A stretch of 64,000 nt of DNA, taken from the NCBI GenBank assembly GCA_012959785.1, contig DUCM01000018.1:124001-188000 (forward strand), given 5' to 3'. Both the position numbers and the translations under genes were made by a program. Position 1 is the stretch's first letter, and the number at the start of each line of letters is the position of its first letter. Positions 45,948 through 54,534 of this stretch are shown in pieces. The DNA is from Planctomycetota bacterium. Its GTDB lineage: Bacteria; Planctomycetota; UBA1135; GCA-002686595. Below the pieces are notes generated by a model. It did not search any database. It had not been told where the DNA came from and saw only the letters and a list, made by a program, of their open reading frames with translations.

Positions 45948-46661
45948 TCAGGAAAGCAGGAAGTTGCGCTCAAGCCTCTCGGTCAACTGGGTGGATTCCA
46001 AGCCCTGGAAATTGCCCTGCAACCGGAGTTCGCGGGGGCTCTTGCCGGAAGCCTGGCGCAGCCTGGTCAGAGTGGCCAGGAACGCGACGGGGATGCGTTC
46101 GAGGCGGGTTAGGTCGATGCACCAGGGCTTACTAGTTGGCGCGCGCTGCCAGAGAATTTCGAGATCGGCCAAGGCTCGCGCGGTTTGCAAGGGACTGCCG
46201 AGGGGCGGAAAGATGATGTGTACTTCTGTGGGGTGATCCTCCACGCGCAGACCGGAGCGCAGAAACTCCGGCGCAAATTTGAGCTCGGAGGATTCCTTGT
46301 GGTCAGCGCCGGGGATCCGTTCCTGGCTCCACTCGTCTGCCAGATTGGTGTTCTGCGCCTCGCTCTGAATACGGCTGGCGGTGACCAGGAATAGGTCGAG
46401 GTCGGCCAGCGAAAATTCGAGCTGGTCCTCACGCAAGTCGGCGATGAAGTCCCGTAGGCCGCAGCAAAGTTCCGCGACCCGTTCCGCACCTCTCGTCAGG
46501 GCATCGTCGGCGATGATCTCCAGGTAACGCAGGATCCGATCGAGATTGGGCTCTTCGCCTCGTCCTGTGGCGTGCAGTTCTGCATTCAGGAGCGCGATGC
46601 CTTGGAGGAAGAGGAGTTGCGAACAGTCTGCGTGCTGTTTGCGTGTTCTACTGCTGGCCAT
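45948..46661 (-). CDS. Protein with HPt-like helical region and STAS-like C-terminus
   Basis: The protein (237 residues) starts at ATG 46661. The N-terminal 100 residues are helical, with L-D-R-I-L-R-Y-L-E-I-I-A-D-D-A-L-T and a later L-C-C-G-L-R-D-F-I-A-D-L. The C-terminal part (about 145-237) resembles a STAS fold: I-I-F-P-P, W-C-I-D-L-T-R-L-E-R-I-P-V-A-F-L-A-T-L-T, then R-E-L-R-L-Q-G-N. The usual phosphorylatable Ser after the D-L/V strand is not obvious. It may be a partner-switching or signalling protein; the role is not certain. A G15 run lies 66 bp upstream of its start. Confidence 0.6.
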   Translation of the reverse strand: MASSRTRKQHADCSQLLFLQGIALLNAELHATGRGEEPNLDRILRYLEIIADDALTRGAERVAELCCGLRDFIADLREDQLEFSLADLDLFLVTASRIQSEAQNTNLADEWSQERIPGADHKESSELKFAPEFLRSGLRVEDHPTEVHIIFPPLGSPLQTARALADLEILWQRAPTSKPWCIDLTRLERIPVAFLATLTRLRQASGKSPRELRLQGNFQGLESTQLTERLERNFLLS

Positions 46662-47077
46662 AGTGATTGAGTTGTGCTGGGTGGCACCGCAAGTCGCGAA
46701 CCAGGGCCGGGGCCAACTGGTTGCGCGGGGGGGGGGGGGGGATGGCGTGGGGCTTTGGAGCTCAGGCTCCGTGAGGATCGCCTCACACACCCGACCTTAC
46801 TGTGTTCTTTTCAGTATGGGCACGAGTGCAGGAGCTTTCGCGCCGGCCTTGATTCCGACTCGGGCCATATCGGTAATAGACCCTATATTTATGAAGCCAA
46901 GAAGGCCGACTCGTTCACCCCAGATTGGGCAGAGTGGGGTTCTTGGGGCGCGAGAGACCCATCTATTCCTGATGGGGGCGGCTTTTGACGCCACATGGAG
47001 AGTTATCCAGGCCGGGACTCCGCGCCCCTTGCTGGCTCTGATTGGGGCGAGTAAAAGACAAGAAAATTAGCCTCGGG
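46662..47077. other. 416-bp intergenic region, includes a G15 homopolymer
   Basis: This stretch lies between the STAS-like gene start (minus) and the rhomboid gene end (minus). It should hold the STAS-gene promoter. Open frames here are chance. It includes the G-run 46727-46741. Confidence 0.5.
46727..46741. repeat. G15 homopolymer tract upstream of the STAS-like gene
   Basis: Fifteen consecutive G (C15 on the coding strand of the minus-strand gene at 46661) lie about 66 bp before its start codon. Tracts of this length readily gain or lose bases in replication and, when upstream of a gene, can alter promoter spacing. Confidence 0.85.
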
Positions 47078-48118
47078 TTACGGCTCTACGGTTTTCATCC
47101 AAAGTTGGAGCGAGTCGACGATGGGCTGCACTCCGGGCTCGTTGGGGTTGATGGTTAGAGCTCGTTCGGCGTCTTCAAGCGCGGACTCGTATTCGCGTTG
47201 CCGCATCCGCGCGAAGGCGCGCATGTACAGGATGCGAGCCACTGCCGGGGCGGGATGCGATTCCTTCTCGAAGCGTTCGAGCAGGCTCGTGGCGCGCCCT
47301 GCGATGAACTCCCAGTCCTCATCTTCCCAGTTCTCCGTGTCTCCGCGCAAATCCCTTTCCAACTCTCCGTGCGCTTCCAGAAAGGCTGTTGATCCGTCGT
47401 GCTCGGCGAGGCCCGACGAGTACGCGATGTAACCTTCTCCGGCGAACGCGGCCAGCAAGCCGCCGCGCCAGACCGATCCGCCGAGCAGGAACAGCCCCAG
47501 TAACCCGTAGTAGCCAAGGGTCTTGTAGGGCCGTGTGCGCCGCTCGCTGAGCACAACCCAAGCGGCGAGCCAACCCATCAAGCCGCCCACGCCGTGGGCC
47601 ACATTGGCCACATTCAGCACCCCGATGCGCGTGGCGATGATGCACAGGAAGAACCAACCCACCATCAACTTGATCGTCGACTGAGGCAACAGTCCGCGGA
47701 AAGCATCGACACGGGAACTGGCGAACCACAAGAAGCCAAAGCAACCGTAGAGCACTCCAGAGAGCCCCACACCTCCCACGCCCACGGCAAACTGCGCCGC
47801 TCCCGAGCCCGCCGCGATTGTCAGGAACAAGCCCACCACGAGCAACGGGTGCAGGCGCTCTTCCAGTAGTGGTCCGAAGAGCTTGAGCCAGTACAGATTG
47901 AAGATCAGGTGCAAGAAGCCCCCGTGGGCCAGGGTCGATGTCACTAGCCGCCAAGGTTCGCTGGAAAATCCCAGGGGGGTCATGGGGATGAACCCCGGAT
48001 CGTGGCCGTACCAGAAGTAGATCGTGATCGCGATGGCGAAGCCCAGGGTGCCCGTGGTGATGGGGGCCTGGGTGATCAGGCTGGGCCTGTGCGAGAGGGG
48101 TGAGGGAGTGGGCGCCAT
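47078..48118 (-). CDS. Rhomboid-family intramembrane serine protease with a TPR tail
   Basis: The protein (346 residues) starts at ATG 48118. Six or more TM helices carry rhomboid motifs: S-T-L-A-H-G-G-F-L-H-L-I-F-N (residues 61-74, the H-x-x-x-H-x-x-x-N form), the nucleophile G-L-S-G-V-L-Y-G (S120) and the general base A-N-V-A-H-G-V-G-G (H175). The C-terminal 90 residues are cytoplasmic and end with a TPR-like unit (Y-M-R-A-F-A-R-M-R-Q-R-E-Y-E-S-A-L-E-D-A-E-R-A-L). Rhomboids cut TM helices of substrates; the TPR may recruit them. Confidence 0.9.
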   Translation of the reverse strand: MAPTPSPLSHRPSLITQAPITTGTLGFAIAITIYFWYGHDPGFIPMTPLGFSSEPWRLVTSTLAHGGFLHLIFNLYWLKLFGPLLEERLHPLLVVGLFLTIAAGSGAAQFAVGVGGVGLSGVLYGCFGFLWFASSRVDAFRGLLPQSTIKLMVGWFFLCIIATRIGVLNVANVAHGVGGLMGWLAAWVVLSERRTRPYKTLGYYGLLGLFLLGGSVWRGGLLAAFAGEGYIAYSSGLAEHDGSTAFLEAHGELERDLRGDTENWEDEDWEFIAGRATSLLERFEKESHPAPAVARILYMRAFARMRQREYESALEDAERALTINPNEPGVQPIVDSLQLWMKTVEP

Positions 48119-48665
48119 GGGGCCTATTCTGGCAATTCGATCGACGCCTGCCAGGCCTTGATGGCCGCAGGTATAGGGCCATGGCGGGTTTGGGCAACCG
48201 CGAGGGGGAGCAGGGGGCCGTGAGCGTTTGGAGTTTGCACTCTGGAGAAATCTCCCGATTGTGACTCCTCCTGGGCCAGGAGCTGCCGTCCCTGGTCCCA
48301 GAGCCACCCTCTTTCGCTGATGGCCATCCAGTCACTCATGAATCGGAGCCCGCCAAGCATGTCGACCCATCTATCCATTCTCAGAGGCCCATTTCTGCTC
48401 TGTCCCGCTCTGGCCTGCGCCGCTCTCGCCAGTTCAGCTTTGCCCCAGGCGCCGCCTGCCGAGGCAACCCATGCCGATCGGCATCGAGTCGTCCCTCGCC
48501 CGTGCGTTCGGTTTTCAGGTGGCCCTTGCACAGGAAGACGAAGCCATCCCCGCGATGCGCCGGCAAGCTGACCCTTCCTTGGAGAGTGCCTGCTTGGAAA
48601 ACGCCTGGCACACGGGGGAACGGCTCCTTGAAGAGCGCAGCAGGCCAGCGCAATCAGCCGCGCTC
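48119..48665. other. 547-bp region without a confident gene; possible remnant of a secreted-protein gene
   Basis: One plus-strand frame from ATG 48359 begins like a signal peptide (S-T-H-L-S-I-L-R-G-P-F-L-L-C-P-A-L-A-C-A-A-L-A) but ends within 70 residues. A second frame from 48471 carries protein-like sequence (V-A-L-A-Q-E-D-E-A-I-P-A-M-R-R-Q). This could be a frameshifted remnant, or chance. A minus-strand frame just before the rhomboid start (48124 upward) has mixed codon use and looks non-coding. Confidence 0.25.
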
Positions 48666-49439
48666 TCAGAAGCTGAGTTGGAAGAGCAGGTAGGGGCCCG
48701 TGAAGGCGAAGTTGACGGCGATGTCCTCGCCATCTTCGCTGGACTCGATGTCGAGTTCGGCATGGCGGTAGCCCAGTCCGGCTGAAACCCGCAGGCGATC
48801 CTCGCCGCCGACGATGGCGTAGCGCGCGAACAAGTCGAGGTCGATAAACGAGAGTTCATTGAAACCCACCGAGGCTTCCATGGCGTTGAGCAATCCAGAG
48901 ACCTCGAGGTCCCCGAGCTTGACCCCGCCGCGCAGGCTGATGACCGGAATCGGCGCAAACTCGTCGATGTCCAGCGTGGAGCCACCAGACTCGGTGATCG
49001 AGGCGTCGATATCGATGGCCACAATGCCTAGGCCGATGCCCAACTCGCCGGTGTCGCCGGGGAACAGGTCCCAGGTCAAGACGCCCTGGTAGAGGCCGAT
49101 GTCGAGGGCCGAGTCCACGCTTGAGCCAGCGCTGATTGTCTCGCCGGCACCGTTGGTAAGGTCAGCGCTGAGGGTGCCGGCTCCATCGTGGCTTGAGTCT
49201 TGCAGCGAGATCACCAGGCGTGGTGCGCCGAAATCCAGATCGGCGCGCAAGCCCAGGACGCCGTTGTCCTTCTCGAAGCCGGCTTGACTGAGGTCCGCCA
49301 GGGTCAAAGTGCCGGAGTTCGTGATGCCAAAACTGCCGTCGATGTCCAGGCTGCCGTAGCGCGGCATGACATCGAGGGAGGGAACGGCGCATCCGGGCGC
49401 GAGGGCCAGTGCCAAAAGTGTGCTGAGCAGGATCTTCAT
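48666..49439 (-). CDS. Putative outer-membrane beta-barrel lipoprotein
   Basis: The protein (257 residues) starts at ATG 49439. The signal peptide ends in the lipobox-like A-P-G-C (Cys17). The mature chain is a series of alternating amphipathic strands with many G and D turns (L-G-L-R-A-D-L-D-F-G-A-P-R-L-V-I-S-L and so on) and ends Y-L-L-F-Q-L-S-F with a terminal phenylalanine, as barrel proteins do. It has no recognisable family. A lipid anchor and a barrel in one protein is unusual, so the Cys17 assignment may be fortuitous. Confidence 0.7.
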   Translation of the reverse strand: MKILLSTLLALALAPGCAVPSLDVMPRYGSLDIDGSFGITNSGTLTLADLSQAGFEKDNGVLGLRADLDFGAPRLVISLQDSSHDGAGTLSADLTNGAGETISAGSSVDSALDIGLYQGVLTWDLFPGDTGELGIGLGIVAIDIDASITESGGSTLDIDEFAPIPVISLRGGVKLGDLEVSGLLNAMEASVGFNELSFIDLDLFARYAIVGGEDRLRVSAGLGYRHAELDIESSEDGEDIAVNFAFTGPYLLFQLSF

Positions 49440-49555
49440 GGGGCTTGTTTTCTCCGGGGTTGCCCCGATCCCACTGCATGCCGCCTCGCAATGCAACGGG
49501 CCGGAAGAGTTTTCAGCTTGGTGTGCGCTGACTTCAAGTTCGGTGCGACTGCACC

Positions 49556-50983
49556 TCAGTCCGCAGCCTCGATGGCCTCGAGCAGCGCCGTCAGGTCTTC
49601 GTCGCCCGTCTCTGGATTCGCGGCCACAAAGCGAAAGGTCGCTGCACCGTCGAGGGAGGCGTAGTTGACCAGGAATGAGCCCTCCTCGGCGAGCTGCGCG
49701 CGAATCGCCAGGGTGGCGGCGTGCTCGTGAAGGTCTCGTTCGCTGCCCTCGGCGCCGCGCTTCTCGCGGTGCAGGTAGCGGAAGCAGACATTGGTGCCTT
49801 CCTGCTCGCGGATCAGGCGAAATCCGGGGCGCTCTTCCATGAGCTCGCGAAAGCGCGCCGCCTGTCCAAAGAGTGCGTCGATGCGTTCCTCGAAGCCGCG
49901 GTCGCCCTGGACCTGCCACGAGAACCAGAGCTTGAGGGCGTCAACCCGCCGGCCACACTGCAAACTGCGGTCGCCGAGGTCGTAGGCGTTGTCCGAATTG
50001 CCATGAAAAAGGTAGTCGGCGTGCATGCCAAGAGTTTCTTCCAGGGAGCCCTTGGTGCGCATCAAGGTGGCCGAGGAGGAAATCGGAACGCCCATCATCT
50101 TGTGCGGATTCCAGGTCATCGAGTCGGCGCGGTCACAGCCCGCGAGCAGGCCGCGCTGGCGTCTGGAAAGCAATGCGCTGGCACCGTAGGAACCGTCGAT
50201 GTGTAGCCAGAGTCCCTGGCTTTCGGTGACATCGGCGATATCCGCGATGGGATCAAAGGCGCCCGCCACGGTGGTTCCAGCCGTGGCCGCCACGAAGAAG
50301 GGCGTGCGGCCCTTGGCGCGTTCCGAGGCGATGCTGCGTTCGAGTTCCTCCGGGCGCATGCGCCCCACCTCGTCCACCGCCACCAAAACCGTGCCGTCGG
50401 TGCCAATGCCGGCGACGAGACCCGCGCGCTCCAGGGAGTAATGCGATTCCTCCGAGACGAACATCACCGGTCGGTCTTCGGGCCGCAAGCCCTCGCGCTT
50501 GATGTGGGGGAACGCCCGCTGGCGCGCAGCCAGGACGCACATCAGGTTTGAGATCGAGCCGCCGGGGGCAAAGACGCCCTCGCCCTCTGAAAAGCCCACG
50601 AAATCGTTGAGCTTATCGAGCAGCGCCAACTCGACCAGGGTCCCCACGGGCGCTGCTTCGAAGGTGTACATCGAAGTATTTGAGAGGGCCGCGATCCATT
50701 CGCCCACGATCGCTGCGGGGTCGGCTCCGCCGAAGAGCTGGTTGGTGAAGCGCGTGTGTCCAGTTTGGACGCTGTAGCGCAGGGTCTTGGCGGCCAGTTC
50801 GAGGACGCACTCGAGGCCGCGACCTTCGGCAGGCAATTCCAATTCGAGGGCTCGCCCAAGTTCTTCGGGGGACAGGCGTCGGACCACTGGCCCGCGGCCG
50901 GCGCGGTTCTCTTCCAGGGTCTCGCTGGCGAGGCGCGCCGCGCCCTCAAAGAGGGCTTCAATGGTCTCTGTTTGGCTCGACAA
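49556..50983 (-). CDS. PLP-dependent decarboxylase of the glutamate / cysteine-sulfinate decarboxylase group
   Basis: The protein (475 residues) starts at TTG 50983, with no good ribosome site. It is a group II decarboxylase: H-T-R-F-T-N-Q-L-F-G-G near the start, G-V-F-A-P-G-G-S-I-S-N (substrate loop), A-T-A-G-T-T-V-A-G-A-F-D-P, H-I-D-G-S-Y-G-A-S, and the PLP lysine in W-N-P-H-K-M-M-G-V. N-P-H-K-M-M-G-V and G-S-I-S-N-L-M are seen in GAD65/67 and CSAD/GADL1, not in aromatic amino acid decarboxylases. Candidate substrates are glutamate, aspartate or cysteine sulfinate (to GABA, beta-alanine or hypotaurine). Confidence 0.85.
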   Translation of the reverse strand: MSSQTETIEALFEGAARLASETLEENRAGRGPVVRRLSPEELGRALELELPAEGRGLECVLELAAKTLRYSVQTGHTRFTNQLFGGADPAAIVGEWIAALSNTSMYTFEAAPVGTLVELALLDKLNDFVGFSEGEGVFAPGGSISNLMCVLAARQRAFPHIKREGLRPEDRPVMFVSEESHYSLERAGLVAGIGTDGTVLVAVDEVGRMRPEELERSIASERAKGRTPFFVAATAGTTVAGAFDPIADIADVTESQGLWLHIDGSYGASALLSRRQRGLLAGCDRADSMTWNPHKMMGVPISSSATLMRTKGSLEETLGMHADYLFHGNSDNAYDLGDRSLQCGRRVDALKLWFSWQVQGDRGFEERIDALFGQAARFRELMEERPGFRLIREQEGTNVCFRYLHREKRGAEGSERDLHEHAATLAIRAQLAEEGSFLVNYASLDGAATFRFVAANPETGDEDLTALLEAIEAAD

Positions 50984-51314
50984 GGATGGTTCCGTGGATC
51001 TCGCTCTGAACAGCCGGGCTGGAAAAGGGCAGGCTGGCGAGTGTCTTGGGCGATCTTATCCGCAGCGCGGGCCGGGTTGTGACAAGATTCTTGCCAGCCT
51101 GCATGTGGGTCAAGTGCCGGCTGATCGCATGCGCGCTCCACGGTCCCCTTCTATTGGCGTTCTGCTCTCGCCCTGATTATTCAAACAAACGCGCACCAAA
51201 CTGCGCAATCGGCCGCCTTCGTCGCCATCACCCGCAAAGCATCGCCAGGAACCGAGTTGCTGTGTTTGGAGCCCGTTTCGATGAACAATCCGGGCTATCC
51301 AAACTGCCTTTCAC
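50984..51314. other. 331-bp intergenic region without a gene
   Basis: This is the divergent gap between the decarboxylase and the decayed ABC ATPase. It would have carried both promoters; I see no coding frame or strong repeat. Confidence 0.5.
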
Positions 51315-52031
51315 ATGATCACCATCAGGGGCCTACAAAAGACCTACGCAAGCCTCGTGGCTGTGGATGGCGTCTCGTTTTCTGCGGAGCGCGGTACGAT
51401 CTATGGACTCTTGGGACCCAACGGCGCTGGCAAGTCCACCACCATCGGCTGCCTCTCGGACCTGATCACGCCCAGTGCCGGCAGCGCGATGATTGGCGGC
51501 CATGATGTCGTGCGCGAGAGCAGCGCCGCCAAGCGCGCCCCGGGAGTCGTTCCAAAGGAGTTGGCCCTCTACGAAGACCACTCCGCCGCGGACAACCTGT
51601 CGTACTGGGGCGCCGCCTACGGTTTAGCTGGTAAAGAGCTCGATGGGCGCGTGCAGGAAGTACTCGAACAGGTGGATCTGGCCGACCGCTTGAAGGAACC
51701 AGTCAAGAACTTCAGCGGTGGCATGCAGCGTCGGCTTAACTTCGCCTGCGGCATCGTGCATCGCCCCGAAGTTCTGTTGCTCGACGAGCCTAGCGTGGGT
51801 GTCGATCTCAGAGTCGCTGCAAGCTGCTCGATCTCGTGCGCGAATTGGCGGCGCAAGGCGGTTGCATCCTCTACACAGACACTTTGATGCTCTCGATGGC
51901 GGGGGCCTCGCGGCACCTGGCGCGCCTCTTTCAGGTTCTGGGCGAAGTAGGCGCTTCTCGCCGTTTTCGGCCTGTTGGGGGGTGCGCTCGTGTTGGGTGG
52001 GATTGGAGCGCGCTGGTTTCGATTCCAATAG
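51315..52031 (+). pseudogene. Decayed ABC transporter: ATPase fused by deletion to the last part of an ABC-2 permease
   Basis: Residues 1-164 form an ABC-2 exporter ATPase with Walker A G-P-N-G-A-G-K-S-T (34-42), signature F-S-G-G-M-Q-R-R and Walker B L-L-L-D-E-P-S-V-G-V-D. The Q-loop glutamine is lost (V-V-P-K-E, K81). One base is missing in the codon after G-V-D (51807-51808): the frame then shifts and Q-S-R-C-K-L-L-D-L-V-R-E-L-A-A-Q-G-G continues from 51809. The H-loop region is absent. A permease tail (L-L-A-V-F-G-L-L-G-G-A-L-V-L-G-G-I, then A-R-W-F-R-F-Q) follows at 51954-52031 in yet another frame. Two or more frameshifts and an internal deletion make this non-functional. Confidence 0.85.
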
Positions 52032-52188
52032 CGCGAATTGGTGGCTGCTGCACAAGAAGGCGCCCCATTCCCCGGAAGACCGGGTAGGATCATTTGCCCC
52101 CTGTCCAAGTACCGATCCTAGAGTTGCGATTCCCGGCGATCTCGTGTTCGCCTTCCGTTCAGTCTCCCGAGCCCCGACTATTCTTCTC

Positions 52189-54534
52189 ATGTTGCTGTCC
52201 ATCAACTTTGAATCTGTCCTGCCCGCTTCTTTTGGCCTACTCTTGTTCACGATGGGCGCTGCCGCCCAAACCGAAGCCCCCCCTTCTGTTAGCTCGGCCT
52301 ACAGCCACGACTCAGGTTGGCAAGAGAACACAGGTAGCTCGAACGAGGTTGTAATCTCATTCCCCGTGGTCGTGGAGGGCGCTGAATGGGTGCGTTTGTT
52401 TTTTGATGACGCGACCCTGTCGGGCGATTTTCTGGCTGGCTCCGGATCGATCTTGCGCCTGACCGCGCTCCAGGATGGAGCAGTGCAACGGTTGGATTCC
52501 CGGCATGTGGAGCAGTGGCGGAATTCCAGCGCCTACTTCAACGGCGACACCGTCCTGGTAGAGGTCCTAGCTCAGCCCGGCAGCGGCTTTAACCGCATCT
52601 CCATGCGAGCCGTGGTGGCGGGACTCTGGCCCGTAATCGAGGAATCGATCTGCGGCGCCAACGATGATCGCGTGCTGTCGAGCGATCCGCGCGCCGCGCG
52701 CCTCTTGCCTATCGGTTGCACGGGCTGGCTGATCGACGATTGCGGTCAGTGCTTCCTCACCGCGGGCCACTGCTCTGGAGGAACGAGTGTGGCTCAGTTC
52801 AATGTGCCCCTTTCCAGTTCTGGCGGCACCATCACCCAGCCTTCGCCCGATGACCAGTATGCGGTGGACGCGGCTTCCATGCAAAGCAACGGCGGTCAGG
52901 GCACCGGCGACGATTGGGCCTACTTCGGCACCTTTGCCAACTCAAACACAGGGCTGACCCCAGCCCAAGCGGCGGGCTCGACCTATCAACTCGCCTTTCC
53001 TCCGGCCGTGTCCGGCACGAACATCCGCATCACAGGTTACGGCACCGACAGTTCGCCTTCGACTCACAACCAGGTGCAGCAGACCCAGGTGGGCCCCATG
53101 GCCACGAGTTCCGGTTCTCTCGTGCAGTATGTCACCGACACCACCGGCGGAAACTCGGGATCGCCCGTGATCTGGGAGGGCACCGGTCAGGCGATCGGCA
53201 TCCACACCCACGGTGGTTGCAGTTCCACCGGCGGCCAGAACTCGGGCACCGGCGTGAATCACGGCGGGCTTCAAGCCGCCCTCTTGGCTCCCCAGGGCAT
53301 CTGCTCCGCGGGCTTCGTGTTTCCCGGCGGATTGCCGGAGATTGTGCCGCCCGGAGTGCCTATTGCCCTGCAAGCCCAGATTCTAGGCAGCGGCGGAGCG
53401 GTCACCCTGCACTACCGCTTGCAAGGCGGCGGCTTCACAGCTCAAGCCATGACCGGCGGCGGCGGCGGGATCTTCAACGGCTCCATTCCCGCGCCTGCTT
53501 GCGGCGATACGGCGGAATTCTATTTCAGCTACCAGGACGCGAGCTGCGGTCTGCTCACCAGTCCTGTCAACGCTCCCACAAGTTTCCATTCGACCTCGGT
53601 GGGAGCGGCCAGCATCAGCCTGAGTGATGATTTTGAAAGCGATCTGGGTTGGACAACGACGGTGCAGGGCGCCACGACGGGCAGTTGGGAACGTGGCGTG
53701 CCGGTCGACGACGCTGGCTGGCAATACGATCCTGCATCGGATGCAGACGGCAGCGGCAGTTGCTACCTGACCATGAATCAAGTCGGCAACACCGATGTGG
53801 ACAATGGCCATGTCAGCCTGATTTCGCCGGTCCTCGACCTCTCGGCCTCCGGAGTTTTCGTGAGCTATGACTATTTTTTGAATCTGACCATCGAGGATGG
53901 TGTCGATCGTCTCGAAGTCGAGGCGCGCAACGGCGCTGGTGCCTGGGCTACGGTTGTTATTCATCAAGTTGGCGGAGAGCTCCTCTGGCGCAGCCATACT
54001 CTTGTCGGCGCAGATTTCACTGGGGCTGGCGTGTCTCTTTCGAACAGCGTGCAGATGCGCTTCACGGCTAACGACAGCGGAACCCAGTCCATCATCGAAG
54101 CTGGCATTGATGCCTTCCGGGTGGGTGGCATGAGCTGCGGCAACTCGGTGGGAACCAATTACTGCGTCTCGGGTCCCAATGGCGCGACGATCTCGGGAAC
54201 GGGCTCGGCCAGCGTGAGTGCCGATGACCTTGTGTTGCAGGCGACGGGCTTGCCCACCAACATCTTTGGCCTGTTCTTCTACGGAGACCTGCAAAACAGC
54301 CTGCCCCTGGGCAACGGCACCCTCTGCATCGGCGGCTCCAGCGGTCTCTTCCGCTTGCAACCAGCGGTCAACTCAGGTCCTGGGGGCACGATCTTCCACG
54401 CGGTGGACTTGGCCAACCCGGGCAACCCCACGGGCACTGTTCTGGCGGGTTCCACCTGGAACTATCAGGCCTGGTTCCGCGATGGCGGCAGTTCGGACTT
54501 GACCAACGGCTTGCAAGTTGTTTTCGTCCCCTGA
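52189..54534 (+). CDS. Secreted trypsin-like serine protease with the conserved C-terminal surface domain (variant B)
   Basis: The protein (781 residues) starts at ATG 52189, with a signal peptide ending near G-A-A-A-Q. The S1 protease domain (about 150-375) has a full triad: L-T-A-G-H-C (H194), D-D-W-A-Y-F (D241 or D242) and G-G-N-S-G-S-P (S323, G-N-S-G in place of G-D-S-G). An Ig-like domain (about 385-480) follows, then a jelly-roll-like region (F-E-S-D-L-G-W ... F-R-V-G-G, about 485-650), and last the shared C-terminal domain (N-Y-C-V, G-L-F-F-Y-G, L-G-N-G-T-L-C-I, S-T-W-N-Y-Q-A-W-F-R-D). It probably degrades extracellular proteins while bound to the cell surface or matrix. Confidence 0.88.
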   Translation: MLLSINFESVLPASFGLLLFTMGAAAQTEAPPSVSSAYSHDSGWQENTGSSNEVVISFPVVVEGAEWVRLFFDDATLSGDFLAGSGSILRLTALQDGAVQRLDSRHVEQWRNSSAYFNGDTVLVEVLAQPGSGFNRISMRAVVAGLWPVIEESICGANDDRVLSSDPRAARLLPIGCTGWLIDDCGQCFLTAGHCSGGTSVAQFNVPLSSSGGTITQPSPDDQYAVDAASMQSNGGQGTGDDWAYFGTFANSNTGLTPAQAAGSTYQLAFPPAVSGTNIRITGYGTDSSPSTHNQVQQTQVGPMATSSGSLVQYVTDTTGGNSGSPVIWEGTGQAIGIHTHGGCSSTGGQNSGTGVNHGGLQAALLAPQGICSAGFVFPGGLPEIVPPGVPIALQAQILGSGGAVTLHYRLQGGGFTAQAMTGGGGGIFNGSIPAPACGDTAEFYFSYQDASCGLLTSPVNAPTSFHSTSVGAASISLSDDFESDLGWTTTVQGATTGSWERGVPVDDAGWQYDPASDADGSGSCYLTMNQVGNTDVDNGHVSLISPVLDLSASGVFVSYDYFLNLTIEDGVDRLEVEARNGAGAWATVVIHQVGGELLWRSHTLVGADFTGAGVSLSNSVQMRFTANDSGTQSIIEAGIDAFRVGGMSCGNSVGTNYCVSGPNGATISGTGSASVSADDLVLQATGLPTNIFGLFFYGDLQNSLPLGNGTLCIGGSSGLFRLQPAVNSGPGGTIFHAVDLANPGNPTGTVLAGSTWNYQAWFRDGGSSDLTNGLQVVFVP

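Noticed and set aside
48124..48531. Minus-strand frame of 135 codons just upstream of the rhomboid start
   Set aside because: Mixed codon third positions unlike neighbouring genes and no recognisable sequence.
48471..48785. Plus-strand frame of 104 codons near the barrel lipoprotein
   Set aside because: Its second half is antisense to the lipoprotein gene; kept only as a possible remnant in the region note.
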